Position numbers and translations under genes: made by a program
Assembly: GCA_001898145.1 (NCBI GenBank)
Contig: MKSR01000001.1
Coordinates: 62,001 to 126,000, forward strand
Length of the DNA stretch: 64,000 bases
Direction: 5' to 3'
From: Dyadobacter sp. 50-39
GTDB lineage: Bacteria > Bacteroidota > Bacteroidia > Cytophagales > Spirosomataceae
The notes under the pieces: generated by a model
Databases searched by the model: none
Seen by the model: only the letters and a program-made list of their open reading frames with translations
Told to the model about the DNA's origin: nothing
In this document: positions 25,840 to 34,229 of the stretch, piece by piece
How positions within the stretch are numbered: the first letter of the stretch is position 1
Layout of the letters: every line of letters begins with the position of its first letter

Positions 25840-27024
25840 ATGAAAATATTACGGATTCTTGCCTTGTGCATATTGACTTTCTGTGTCTTATCCTTTTTAA
25901 ACCAATACTTTTTTTGTCCGCAATTTACCTTCCCGAGGCCCGAGCCTTTCAGGGGAGATTCGATTCTGAACCCCTATGCCCAGATACGGTCCGAACAGTG
26001 GGTGAAGGCCAATTTTCACGCTCATGCGAAAGCCTGGCAGGGGGTGACCAATGGCCTTGGCAACGCGGCGCAAATTCACCAGGCCTACCAGCAACTTGGT
26101 TATGGCATCCACTGCGTTTCCAATTACCAAAGCATCGATTCGACAGGCAGCGGCGAGCCCGGCTATATCCCTGCTTATGAGCACGGCTATAACATCGAGA
26201 AAACACACCAGCTCGTTTTGGGTGAAAGTGCGGTAGAATGGCTGGACTACCTGTTGCCGCAGACGCTCTACAATAAGCAGGATGTGCTCAACCATTTAAA
26301 AAATCCCAACTCAGTGGTCATATTAAACCATCCCGCGCTCAGAAACGGCTACAAGGAATCCGACTTCGCCTCCCTGACCGGTTATGACTGCATGGAAGTG
26401 CTCAACCCTTCGGTAATTTCGACCAGGCATTGGGACGCTGCGCTGTCGGCGGGACGTAGGGTATTTGTGGTTGGCGATGACGACCTGCACGACATCGTCA
26501 ACAGGGACCGGTTGGGCAAAATGTGTACTTTCGTTAACATTGATAAGCCCTCAAAGGAGCAGGTATTAAGCGCTTTAAAATCGGGGCGCAGCTACGGTGC
26601 TGTGCTCGCTGCGGATCAGAAACCCGGCTCGGTACCTTACTTAGAGCACCTTTGGGTGAGAGGCTCGACAGTTGAAATCCTGCTCAGTGAAAAGGCAGCC
26701 CAGATTCTGATCACAGGCCAAAATGGAAAGACGATAGCCAGATTCAAAAACACGGAAGTGGCGCGGTTCAAAATTTCCAAATCCGACCACTACGCCAGGG
26801 CCACAGCCCGTTTCGAAAACGGCACCGAGCTATTTTTTAATCCGGTATTCTTTTCAGATCAGGCCAGCCAGGTCCAGCCGGTCGCGCATGAGGATTTTTT
26901 GCAGACTATCTTTTACCGAACCCTTGGAGTGGCGATCCTGTTTTCATACCTTACTCTACTGGGTATGTTTCTGGTTTTGAAAAAACTACCGCCTCGGAGT
27001 TTTATCCCCAATAACACCCAATGA
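25840..27024 (+). CDS. membrane-anchored PHP-domain phosphoesterase-like protein
   Basis: 394 residues. N-terminal hydrophobic helix (about 4-24) and a second one near the C terminus (about 355-380, TLGVAILFSYLTLLGMFLVL), so the PHP domain lies between two membrane anchors. PHP features: ANFHAHAKAW (the H-x-H metal-ligand pair), YGIHCVSNYQSID, HPAL after VVILN, GRRVFVVGDDDLHD. PHP domains bind two or three metals and hydrolyse phosphate esters. The usual D-x-H-x-H is N-F-H-A-H. Monocistronic, ending 17 bp before a perfect 24-bp inverted-repeat terminator. Confidence 0.8.
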   Translation: MKILRILALCILTFCVLSFLNQYFFCPQFTFPRPEPFRGDSILNPYAQIRSEQWVKANFHAHAKAWQGVTNGLGNAAQIHQAYQQLGYGIHCVSNYQSIDSTGSGEPGYIPAYEHGYNIEKTHQLVLGESAVEWLDYLLPQTLYNKQDVLNHLKNPNSVVILNHPALRNGYKESDFASLTGYDCMEVLNPSVISTRHWDAALSAGRRVFVVGDDDLHDIVNRDRLGKMCTFVNIDKPSKEQVLSALKSGRSYGAVLAADQKPGSVPYLEHLWVRGSTVEILLSEKAAQILITGQNGKTIARFKNTEVARFKISKSDHYARATARFENGTELFFNPVFFSDQASQVQPVAHEDFLQTIFYRTLGVAILFSYLTLLGMFLVLKKLPPRSFIPNNTQ

Positions 27025-27040
27025 TTCTCTCGTAAGCAGG

Positions 27041-27093
27041 CCACTAACCAAGAAAGGGATGACACGCAATGTCATCCCTTTCTTGGTTAGTGG
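27041..27093. terminator. 24-bp perfect inverted repeat, bidirectional terminator
   Basis: Left arm 27041-27064 and right arm 27070-27093 are exact reverse complements (start CCACTAACCAAGAAAGGG) with a 5-base loop CGCAA. It separates the convergent PHP and efflux outer-membrane genes. There is no long T-run beyond the stem; the stem contains TTTCTT. The extreme length and perfection are unusual for a plain terminator. Confidence 0.7.
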
Positions 27094-27125
27094 TCAACCG
27101 TCGCCTTACGCGCAGAAGTCCAGCA

Positions 27126-28508
27126 TTAGTTTGCCCCACCGCCCAAAGAGCGGTACAAAGCAACACCCGCGCTGAGCTGTTGCAGATGATCGTTGATGCT
27201 GTTAAGCTCGGCGGTCAGAAGGCTCTGCTGCGCTGTAAGCACCTCGGTGTAATTGGCGAACCCGTACCGCACCAACTGCTGGGTATAGTCAACTGATTTG
27301 CGCAAATTGTCCAGCTGGCTTTTTCGTGTCAGTATTTTCTCGGAGGCGGTATTGTATGCGAAAACAGCGTTCGAAACTTCACCGGCAGCGGTGAGCATGA
27401 CTGACTTAAAAACAATTGCGGCCTGCTGCTGTTGCTGCTCAGAAATCCTCAAACGGGAGCGGTTTGCCCCGCGGTTAAGGATGGGCTGCGTCAGGCCCGC
27501 TGTCAGCGAACTAATCCAGGAAGCTGCGCTGAAAAATGAGGTGAGGCTTGAAAGGCCCGCCGCTCCGCCGATTGTCAGAGACGGATAAAAATAACTCCGC
27601 GCGACATTGCTCATCTCAAAGGCGTATCGAAAACCATACTCAGCCGCCTGCACATCCGGTCGGTTGGCAAGCATCGTCACGGCCAGTCCGGTCGACGGCG
27701 ATTGCAAACCTTGCTGGGCATCCAGCGAACTGGCCACTACTGGCCCCGGAGAATTTCCGACCAGAAAGTTGAGCCTGTTCTCCTGCTCAAAAATGGCCAG
27801 TCTGATATCTGGCAGCGTTGCCGCTACGGCAAACTTGCTGGCCTCGCTTTGCACGATCGCTGCGGAGGTGACTACGTCGGCCTTTTTGAGCTCCTTCATT
27901 ACATCAACCGTCTTTTGCCAGCCCGTTACGCTTTGCTCTGCCACATTCTGCTGCGCTTTGAGCGCGAGTAGCGAATAGTAAGAAGTGGCAACGTCTGCTA
28001 TCAAGGCAGTCCTGACCGCCCTGCGGTTAGCTTCTGTTTGCAGAAGTGAGGCCAGACTGGCACGCTTGGCGCTTTTTAGCTTACCCCATAGGTCCGCTTC
28101 CCAGCTCGAGGTCAGCATGGTCTGATAAGAATGGGGGCTGTTTGCCGAATTATCAGAACCGGCCCCGCCAGCTGATATCGGCACGGATAGACCGGCAGAG
28201 AGCGTCGGAAAAAAGGCTTGCTTGCTTTGCTGAAAATCCGCCTGGGCAACCAGTACTTTGGAAAATGCGGTTTTCAGGTCCAGGTTGTTTACCAGGGCCT
28301 TTTCGATCAAGGTTTGCAAGGCAGAGTCTTTAAACATTTGCTGGTATTGCAAACGGCCAATGCCGGCTGTATCTGCTTGCGCTCCCACCCGAAAGACTGC
28401 TGACTTTTCAAGACTGCCCTGATCGTATGGCTTTAAAACGTTGCATCCCGCTAGCATTGCGCATAGCAATGCTGTCAGGGCTTGCCTGGAAATCAATTTT
28501 GTGTTCAT
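27126..28508 (-). CDS. RND efflux outer-membrane factor (TolC/NodT-type lipoprotein)
   Basis: 460 residues from the ATG at 28508, chosen for its lipoprotein signal MNTKLISRQALTALLCAMLAGC (the frame is open further upstream). Two repeats of long helices and barrel strands typical of outer-membrane efflux proteins: LVNNLDLKTAFSKVLVAQAD and SWEADLWGKLKSAKRASLASL, LANRPDVQAAEYGFRYA, and LVRYGFANYTEVLTAQQSLL. It forms the exit duct of a tripartite pump. Third gene of the operon after the adaptor and pump genes; it should be made even if the pump gene is inactive. Confidence 0.92.
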   Translation of the reverse strand: MNTKLISRQALTALLCAMLAGCNVLKPYDQGSLEKSAVFRVGAQADTAGIGRLQYQQMFKDSALQTLIEKALVNNLDLKTAFSKVLVAQADFQQSKQAFFPTLSAGLSVPISAGGAGSDNSANSPHSYQTMLTSSWEADLWGKLKSAKRASLASLLQTEANRRAVRTALIADVATSYYSLLALKAQQNVAEQSVTGWQKTVDVMKELKKADVVTSAAIVQSEASKFAVAATLPDIRLAIFEQENRLNFLVGNSPGPVVASSLDAQQGLQSPSTGLAVTMLANRPDVQAAEYGFRYAFEMSNVARSYFYPSLTIGGAAGLSSLTSFFSAASWISSLTAGLTQPILNRGANRSRLRISEQQQQQAAIVFKSVMLTAAGEVSNAVFAYNTASEKILTRKSQLDNLRKSVDYTQQLVRYGFANYTEVLTAQQSLLTAELNSINDHLQQLSAGVALYRSLGGGAN

Positions 28509-28536
28509 TGTAAGTTGATTTGGGAAAACGCGGTGG

Positions 28537-31500
28537 CTAGCTGACCGGCAAGGCTTTTTGCCTGCGGAATTTTTCTTGTAAGGTTTGAAAGAGCACAAAC
28601 AACACCGGGGTAATAAACACGCCCAGTCCGGTGCCCAGCAGCATTCCACCGACAGCGCCGGTTCCGATGGCTTTGTTGCCGTTAGCACCCGCCCCTGTGG
28701 CAAACATCAGTGGCAAAAGCCCAAAAATGAAAGCAAAGGATGTCATCAGGATCGGCCTGAGCCTCTGCCGCGCGCCCTCCAGGGCAGCCTGGGAAATTGA
28801 AAGGCCTTCTTTTCGCCTCTGAAGGGCGAATTCGACAATCAGTATCGCGTTCTTTGCCAGCAAGCCGATCAGCATGACCAGTGTAATCTGAAAGTAAATA
28901 TTGTTGCTGACCTGAAATATCAACGAGAAAATGAAAGCCCCGGCAATTCCTGTCGGTATTGTCAGCAGGATCGCCAGCGGTAACAAATAGCTTTCGTACT
29001 GCGCGGCAAGCAGCAGGTAAACAAAAATCAGGCAAAGCGAAAAGATCAGCACGTTTTGACTTCCCGCAGAAATCTCCTCACGCACCAGCCCTGAGAATTC
29101 AAAGCCGTAGCCTTTCGGTAAGGCTGAAACGGCAGCTCGCTGAATGGCGGCGATGGCCTGACCGGTACTGAAAGAGGCATTTGGCGCGCCGTTAACGCTG
29201 ATCGAATTGAAAAGATTGAAGCGCGTAATGGTTTGCGGGCCATAGTCCTGGGTCAGGGTCACAAATTCGGTGATCGGCGCCATCAGTCCGTCGGGCGTTC
29301 TGACAAAGATCCCATTCAGACTCTGGGCAGTCATCCGGTACTGCGGCGCTGCCTGGACCATGACGCGGTAGAGCTGGCCGAACTGGGTAAAATTCGATGC
29401 ATAGATTCCGCCAAAATAGCCTTGCATAGTTCGGGTGATATCTGTCAGGTTCAGTCCGGCAGCCTTTACCTTGGCAATGTTGACGCTCATCAGGTACAAC
29501 GGGAAATTCGGGTTAAACGAGGTAGACGCGAACTGGATCTCGGGTTGCTCTGAGAGCAAGGATAAAAAGTCCTTGCTTACCTTATAAAAACTGGCAATAT
29601 CGCCTGCGGATTTGTCCTGCAGCTGAAAAGAGAAACCGTTGGTCGCACCAAATCCCTGAATTGTCGGCGGCGCAAAAAATTTCAGATCAGCCTCGGTAAT
29701 ACCTGCGGCCTTTTGATTAAGCTCGTCAATAATTGCCTGAACATCGCGCTTACGCTGGTCCCATGGCACAAGCCGCATCACAACCATGCCGTAGTTGCTT
29801 CCTGGTCCGGAGAGAGGCCCCTTGCCGGATACCGCCAGGATATTATTTATTTCCGGGATCGTCCTTGCCATTTGCTCAACCTTTTTGGTGACAGCATCTG
29901 TCCGGTCCAGCGATGCGTCTGGTGGCAGGCTGATATTGCAGCTGACCACGCCCAAATCCTCATTGGGGACAAAACCGGTCGGAGTTACAGCGCTTAGATA
30001 AATCAGCAAACAAGTCAGCGCCGCGAGCACCCCCAATGGAATCCACTTTTTACGGTTAAAAAAATGGATTATTCCCGTGTAGCGGGCCGTCATACGCTCA
30101 AAGGCGGCATTGAAGGCCAGGTAGAACCTTTGAAAAAAGCTCGTAGGAGCCTGATGGGGCTGATCTGCTTTCAAAAGCAGCGCACAAAGGGCCGGGCTCA
30201 GGGTAAGCGCATTGACAGCGGAAAGCGCGATTGCGATCGAGAGTGTAAGCCCGAACTGCTTAAAGAAAATACCCGAAGAGCCGCCTATAAAGCTAACCGG
30301 GATAAAAACGGCAGACATAACAAGGGTGATAGAAATGATCGCTGATGAAATCTGTTCAAGTGCATCGATCGACGCCTGCTTGGCAGATTGATACCCTGCA
30401 TCCAATTTTGCATGTACTGCCTCCACAACCACAATCGCGTCATCGACAACAATTCCAATAGCCAGGATCGTTGCAAAAAGTGTGAGCAGGTTGATAGTAA
30501 AACCCAGCATGTTCAAAAAGAAGAACGTGCCTATGATTGCGACCGGAACCGAGATGGCCGGGATCAACGTCGAGCGAAAATCCTGCAGAAACAAAAACAC
30601 AACCACAAATACCAACACGAATGCTTCCAGCAACGTATGGAGTACTTTATCAATCGAGGCCAGCAGGAAATAGTCGACATTTTGCAAGACAACGTATTTG
30701 ATTCCTTTTGGGAAATTTTGGGCCGCCAGATCGAGCGCCTTGATGGTTTGCTGAATCACCTGGTGGGCATTCGAGCCTGCAACCTGGGCGATATCGATCG
30801 ATACCGACGCATGCCCATTGGTACGGGTTGTATTAAAAATAGCTCAGCGCGCCCAGCTCGATTCGGGCCACATCCTTTAATCGCAGGATCCGGCTTCGGG
30901 CGCTGGAGCGGATAACGATATCCCCGAACTGTTTAGCATCCAGAAGGGTACCACTATACTTGATCACATATTGAAAGGACTGACCCGCCCTTTCCCCGAT
31001 CTGCCCGGGAGCAGCCTGGATATTCTGGTCGGCCAGGGCGGCAGTGATGTCATCGGGCACCAGTCCATAGGAGTCCATCGCCTGCGCGTTCAGCCAGATT
31101 CGCATCGAGTAGTCCATTTGTGAGGGTACTGACGCGTCACCGACCCCCTGTATACGTTTGATAACCGGCAGCAAGTTGATGCCAACATAATTCTGCAAAA
31201 AAGTCTGATCATAGGTCGAATCCTGGCTGTAAACCGATAGCACGAGCAGGCTGCTCGTCTGCTTTTTCTGTACGGTAATCCCGGCTTTGACTACCTCCTG
31301 CGGCAGAACCGGGGTGGCGCGCGAGACGGCATTCTGCACATTGACGGCGGCCATATTCGGGTCGGACCCGATTTTAAAAAACACGGTAATATTTGCCGTT
31401 CCATCATTACCTGCGGTACTGGTGATGTAGTCCATATTTTCAACACCGTTTATCTGCTGCTCAAGAGGAACGACTACGCTCTTGAGCACCACATCGGCAT

Positions 31501-31657
31501 TGGCGCCACTGTAACTGGCCTGCACCTGAATTGTCGGGGGAGCAATGTCGGGATATTGGGATATTGGAAGTGAGATGATTCCAAGGATTCCCAGGGTCAA
31601 AATAATAACGGATATAACCGTGGCCAGCACGGGCCGCTCGATGAATATTCTAAACAT
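28537..31657 (-). pseudogene. RND efflux inner-membrane pump (AcrB/MexB-like), frameshifted
   Basis: Two frames together give about 1,038 residues, the normal size of a hydrophobe/amphiphile-exporting RND pump. The first 274 residues (start ATG 31657; FRIFIERPVLATVISVIILTLGILG) cover TM1 and the porter domain and stop at 30833 after ELGALSYF. The other frame continues at once with NTTRTNGHASVSIDIAQVAGSNA and runs to 28537, including TM2-12 and VDDAIVVVEAV in TM4. The break is at a run of five A's on the plus strand (30835-30839, five T's in the mRNA sense); removing one base restores the frame. Either a true inactivating mutation, a sequencing error, or less likely recoding. Confidence 0.88.
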
Positions 31658-31688
31658 GTCAATTTTGATTGGGTTGGTCGGTAGCTAC

Positions 31689-32828
31689 CTAGAAGTTCTG
31701 GTACACAGCCGAGTCACTTAAAAACTGGGGCTTGATCGCAACGCCCTCGCGCAATGTTCCGATACCGTCTGCGACAATTCTGTCTCCCGGCCTAAGGCCT
31801 TGCTGAACTACAAAGGACTGCCCGCAACTGGCAGTGGTGACGATTTCGCGGGAGCTGACTTTGCTGCTGTCGTCGAGCACATATACAAACAGCTTCCCTT
31901 GTATCTGGTACGTACTGCGCTGTGGCACCATCAGCGCCGAGTTGAGCTGGGTCGGTATGCGGACTACTGCGCTGCTGCCGCTGCGGACGAGCCCGCCAGG
32001 ATTTTGGAAAGTAGCCCGCATGTTAATTGAGCCGGTCTGAGTGTTAATCAAGCCACTCGCAGTCTGAACGGTCCCTGTTTTGGCCAATTGGCTTCCATTG
32101 GCAAGTACCAGGCTCACCGCCGGCATGGTTTTAAGTTTCTCCTGCATGGTTACCCCTTTGGCAGAAACAAAAAAGTCAAGGCCTTGCCGCTCGTTGATAG
32201 AAAAGTAAGCATAGATCGAGCTGATGTCGGAGACAGTCGTCAGAGGACTCGCCGTTGTGCTACTGATCAAACTTCCGATTTTGTAAGGCAAAATCCCTAT
32301 CACACCGCTAACGGGACTGTAAATAGTGGTATAGCTCAGATTAATTTCAGCGTTTCGCACAGCCGCGTTAGCCTGAGCGAGGGCGGCCAGCTTGGATTCA
32401 AGCGTATAGCGGGCGGCTTCCAACTGATAGCTGCTGATAATATCGCGCTCTACAAGCGGCTGAATTTTGTTTACCTGCATGCGGGCCGCATCGACTTCCG
32501 CCTGTGCGATTTTGACATTTGCCTGTTCTGTGCGCAGATTCTGCTCGTATTGGGGTGCGCTAATCTTGAACAGCTTCTGACCTTTGCTGACGCTAGCCCC
32601 TTCATCGACGTAAATGGCCTGCACGTAACCGTCTATTTTGGGCCTGATCTCCACGTTCTGAAGGCCTTGAATGGTAGCCGGGTAATCCGAAAACGTTTCT
32701 GCGTGCCTGGGTTTGAGCCTGAACACGGGATAGGATTTCACTACGGGGGTTGTATCCTGCTTGTGGTTATTGCAACTAAACCACAAAGCGGGCATTACAG
32801 CGAGAATAAAAAACAATGACCTTTTCAT
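31689..32828 (-). CDS. RND efflux periplasmic adaptor lipoprotein
   Basis: 379 residues. Lipobox LWFSC at about residue 19. Adaptor layout: beta-barrel/lipoyl half (PKIDGYVQAIYVDEGASVSKGQKLFKI), a helical hairpin about 90-160 (TEQANVKIAQAEVDAARMQVNKIQPLV..AALAQANAAVRNAEINL), second lipoyl half (YTTIYSPVSGVIG) and membrane-proximal domain. It bridges the inner-membrane pump and the outer-membrane factor. First gene of the minus-strand efflux operon, 31 bp before the pump gene. Drug substrates cannot be inferred; no dedicated regulator adjoins. Confidence 0.93.
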   Translation of the reverse strand: MKRSLFFILAVMPALWFSCNNHKQDTTPVVKSYPVFRLKPRHAETFSDYPATIQGLQNVEIRPKIDGYVQAIYVDEGASVSKGQKLFKISAPQYEQNLRTEQANVKIAQAEVDAARMQVNKIQPLVERDIISSYQLEAARYTLESKLAALAQANAAVRNAEINLSYTTIYSPVSGVIGILPYKIGSLISSTTASPLTTVSDISSIYAYFSINERQGLDFFVSAKGVTMQEKLKTMPAVSLVLANGSQLAKTGTVQTASGLINTQTGSINMRATFQNPGGLVRSGSSAVVRIPTQLNSALMVPQRSTYQIQGKLFVYVLDDSSKVSSREIVTTASCGQSFVVQQGLRPGDRIVADGIGTLREGVAIKPQFLSDSAVYQNF

Positions 32829-32890
32829 CGACTTGTCTGGAAAGCAAATCGGGCGCCTTTTTGCGTCCGCAGCTCAAAAGTCAAATGTGA

Positions 32891-32908
32891 ATCTGGATAA
32901 AGTTTGGA
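32891..32908. promoter_or_regulatory. weak TCTGGA/TTTGGA direct repeat
   Basis: ATCTGGA at 32891-32897 and GTTTGGA at 32902-32908, 11 bp apart, in the divergent region between the efflux operon (minus) and the DUF4198 gene at 32984 (plus). Two mismatches to the TTCTRRA motif, so low confidence. Confidence 0.2.
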
Positions 32909-32983
32909 GAAGGGTTAATTTTGTCTACCAAACGGCTTGATCCAGGCCGCGCGCAGCCTAATTTTTACCTAATAGTCACATTG

Positions 32984-33700
32984 ATGAAAAGCAGCTTTTT
33001 GATTTCGATATTGATTTTAATTCCCGTGCTATGCAACGCCGACGGGTACTGGCTGCAAATCCTGGGCAGCGGCAAGCCCGGGGATGCTGCCCGGGTCCAG
33101 CTCTACTATGGCGGGGTCGACCAGGACAGCAAACGATACATTAAAGAGGGTAAAGAGCTTGACAAGCTCGCAGGGTTTGTGGTGTTCGCCGTCGATGAAG
33201 CCGGGAAAAAGACACCGATCAAGATCACCCGGCAAGCTGATCATTGGGAAGGCGCATTTGTTCCCGATAAGAAAGGGAGCTATCAGATCCGCGCGTTTGC
33301 CGACTCGTTACCCGTAGTAGAAAGGCCAGAAACGCCTGGAAGTAACATTCGGCCGGTGCACTATCTGTGCACCACCTATCAGGTCGGCGGCGCAGCCCCT
33401 GCCACGGCGGTAATTCAGCCACTGGAAATTCTGCTGCAAGAGAAGGACAATGTCGTGAATATCCAGGCGCTTCTGGCAAATCAACCGGTCGAAAACGGTA
33501 CGAAGATACGGATATTCAATCCTGAGAATTGGGAAAAGCTACCGCTTACAGACGCTTCTGGGAAAGCTTATTTTATCCCGACCATGAAAGGAATGTACAT
33601 CGTGCGCGTGGATTGGGTAGACAAACGGCCCGGGCAGTTCCTTGGCAAAAGTTACGATAGTGTTCGTCACCGGTGCGATTACACCTTTATATACCGCTAG
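32984..33700 (+). CDS. DUF4198-like periplasmic protein
   Basis: 238 residues from the ATG at 32984, which begins a signal peptide (MKSSFLISILILIPVLCNADGYW). The mature start DGYWLQILGSGKPGDAARVQLYYG parallels the HSVWIETSSVGQLGKQQTVSVYFG start of the DUF4198 protein at 4113, and the second domain has PLTDASGKAYFIPTMKGMYIVRVDW like LTTDEQGKVSWAGARPGLYTVTA. Two beta-sandwich domains, periplasmic. Linked in this family to metal uptake next to TonB receptors; here a siderophore receptor lies 0.5 kb away. The N-terminal His of the first paralogue is replaced by Asp-Gly. Confidence 0.65.
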   Translation: MKSSFLISILILIPVLCNADGYWLQILGSGKPGDAARVQLYYGGVDQDSKRYIKEGKELDKLAGFVVFAVDEAGKKTPIKITRQADHWEGAFVPDKKGSYQIRAFADSLPVVERPETPGSNIRPVHYLCTTYQVGGAAPATAVIQPLEILLQEKDNVVNIQALLANQPVENGTKIRIFNPENWEKLPLTDASGKAYFIPTMKGMYIVRVDWVDKRPGQFLGKSYDSVRHRCDYTFIYR

Positions 33701-33812
33701 CAGAGCAATCGGCAGCCAATCATATTGAAAAGCAGCAAACTGCAATAGATTCGCCTTGGAACTGAGCTGATTTTATTGCATTTTGAGAGCCAAATTCATG
33801 CCCAAAATCTAG

Positions 33813-34217
33813 ATGAAACCAAGACGGGTACAGCACCATACAATCTTCTGGCTGGCAAGCCTGGCATTCTTTATGGTGTTACCTTTAACGGCGCGGCCAG
33901 CGGTATTTGGCTACTTTTTCCTTTTGGTCAGCGTATACACAGGCCGCTGGATTGGCACCCAGGCAGCGGCGGCGAGCTGGGTGGACATGTTTCGCATGTT
34001 CTTTCTGGGTTTGTTGACCCTGAGCCTGGGCGGGCTTGCCATCTTTGCAAGCTATGTGGAAGCGGATCTTGAACTGCTGCACTATTTAGAATCGTGGATT
34101 AATATCTTCTTTTTTGGAAGTATATCTGTTTTAGCTGGCTTGTTCACCTACCGCATAAGACAAAAAATTGCCGCCAAAGCCCTTGGTAAAAGGGCAGTTG
34201 GCGGCCAAAAAATGTAG
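33813..34217 (+). CDS. small four-helix membrane protein of unknown function
   Basis: 134 residues, not recognised. Four hydrophobic segments at about 10-24, 28-46, 58-82 and 92-115, and a basic C terminus (RIRQKIAAKALGKRAVGGQKM). Start ATG 33813 (MKPRRVQHH). It converges with the siderophore receptor gene at 34230, and its last 50 bases carry the hairpin that would terminate that minus-strand transcript. Its position among iron-uptake genes is the only hint of function. Confidence 0.6.
   Translation: MKPRRVQHHTIFWLASLAFFMVLPLTARPAVFGYFFLLVSVYTGRWIGTQAAAASWVDMFRMFFLGLLTLSLGGLAIFASYVEADLELLHYLESWINIFFFGSISVLAGLFTYRIRQKIAAKALGKRAVGGQKM
34162..34205 (-). terminator. minus-strand terminator inside the 3' end of the plus-strand gene
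   Basis: Stem GCCGCCAA (34170-34177) / TTGGCGGC (34198-34205) extended by GCCCTT (34179-34184) / AAGGGC (34190-34195), with a small internal bulge. On the minus strand it is followed by six T's (plus-strand A's 34162-34167). It would terminate the siderophore receptor transcript from 36572. Confidence 0.7.
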
Positions 34218-34229
34218 CAGTGGTGTGCG

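Noticed and set aside
30759-30832. A separate start for the large RND fragment at 30759
   Set aside because: The frame reads upstream without break into the porter domain and joins the other fragment in sense, so this is an internal Met-like codon of a frameshifted gene.
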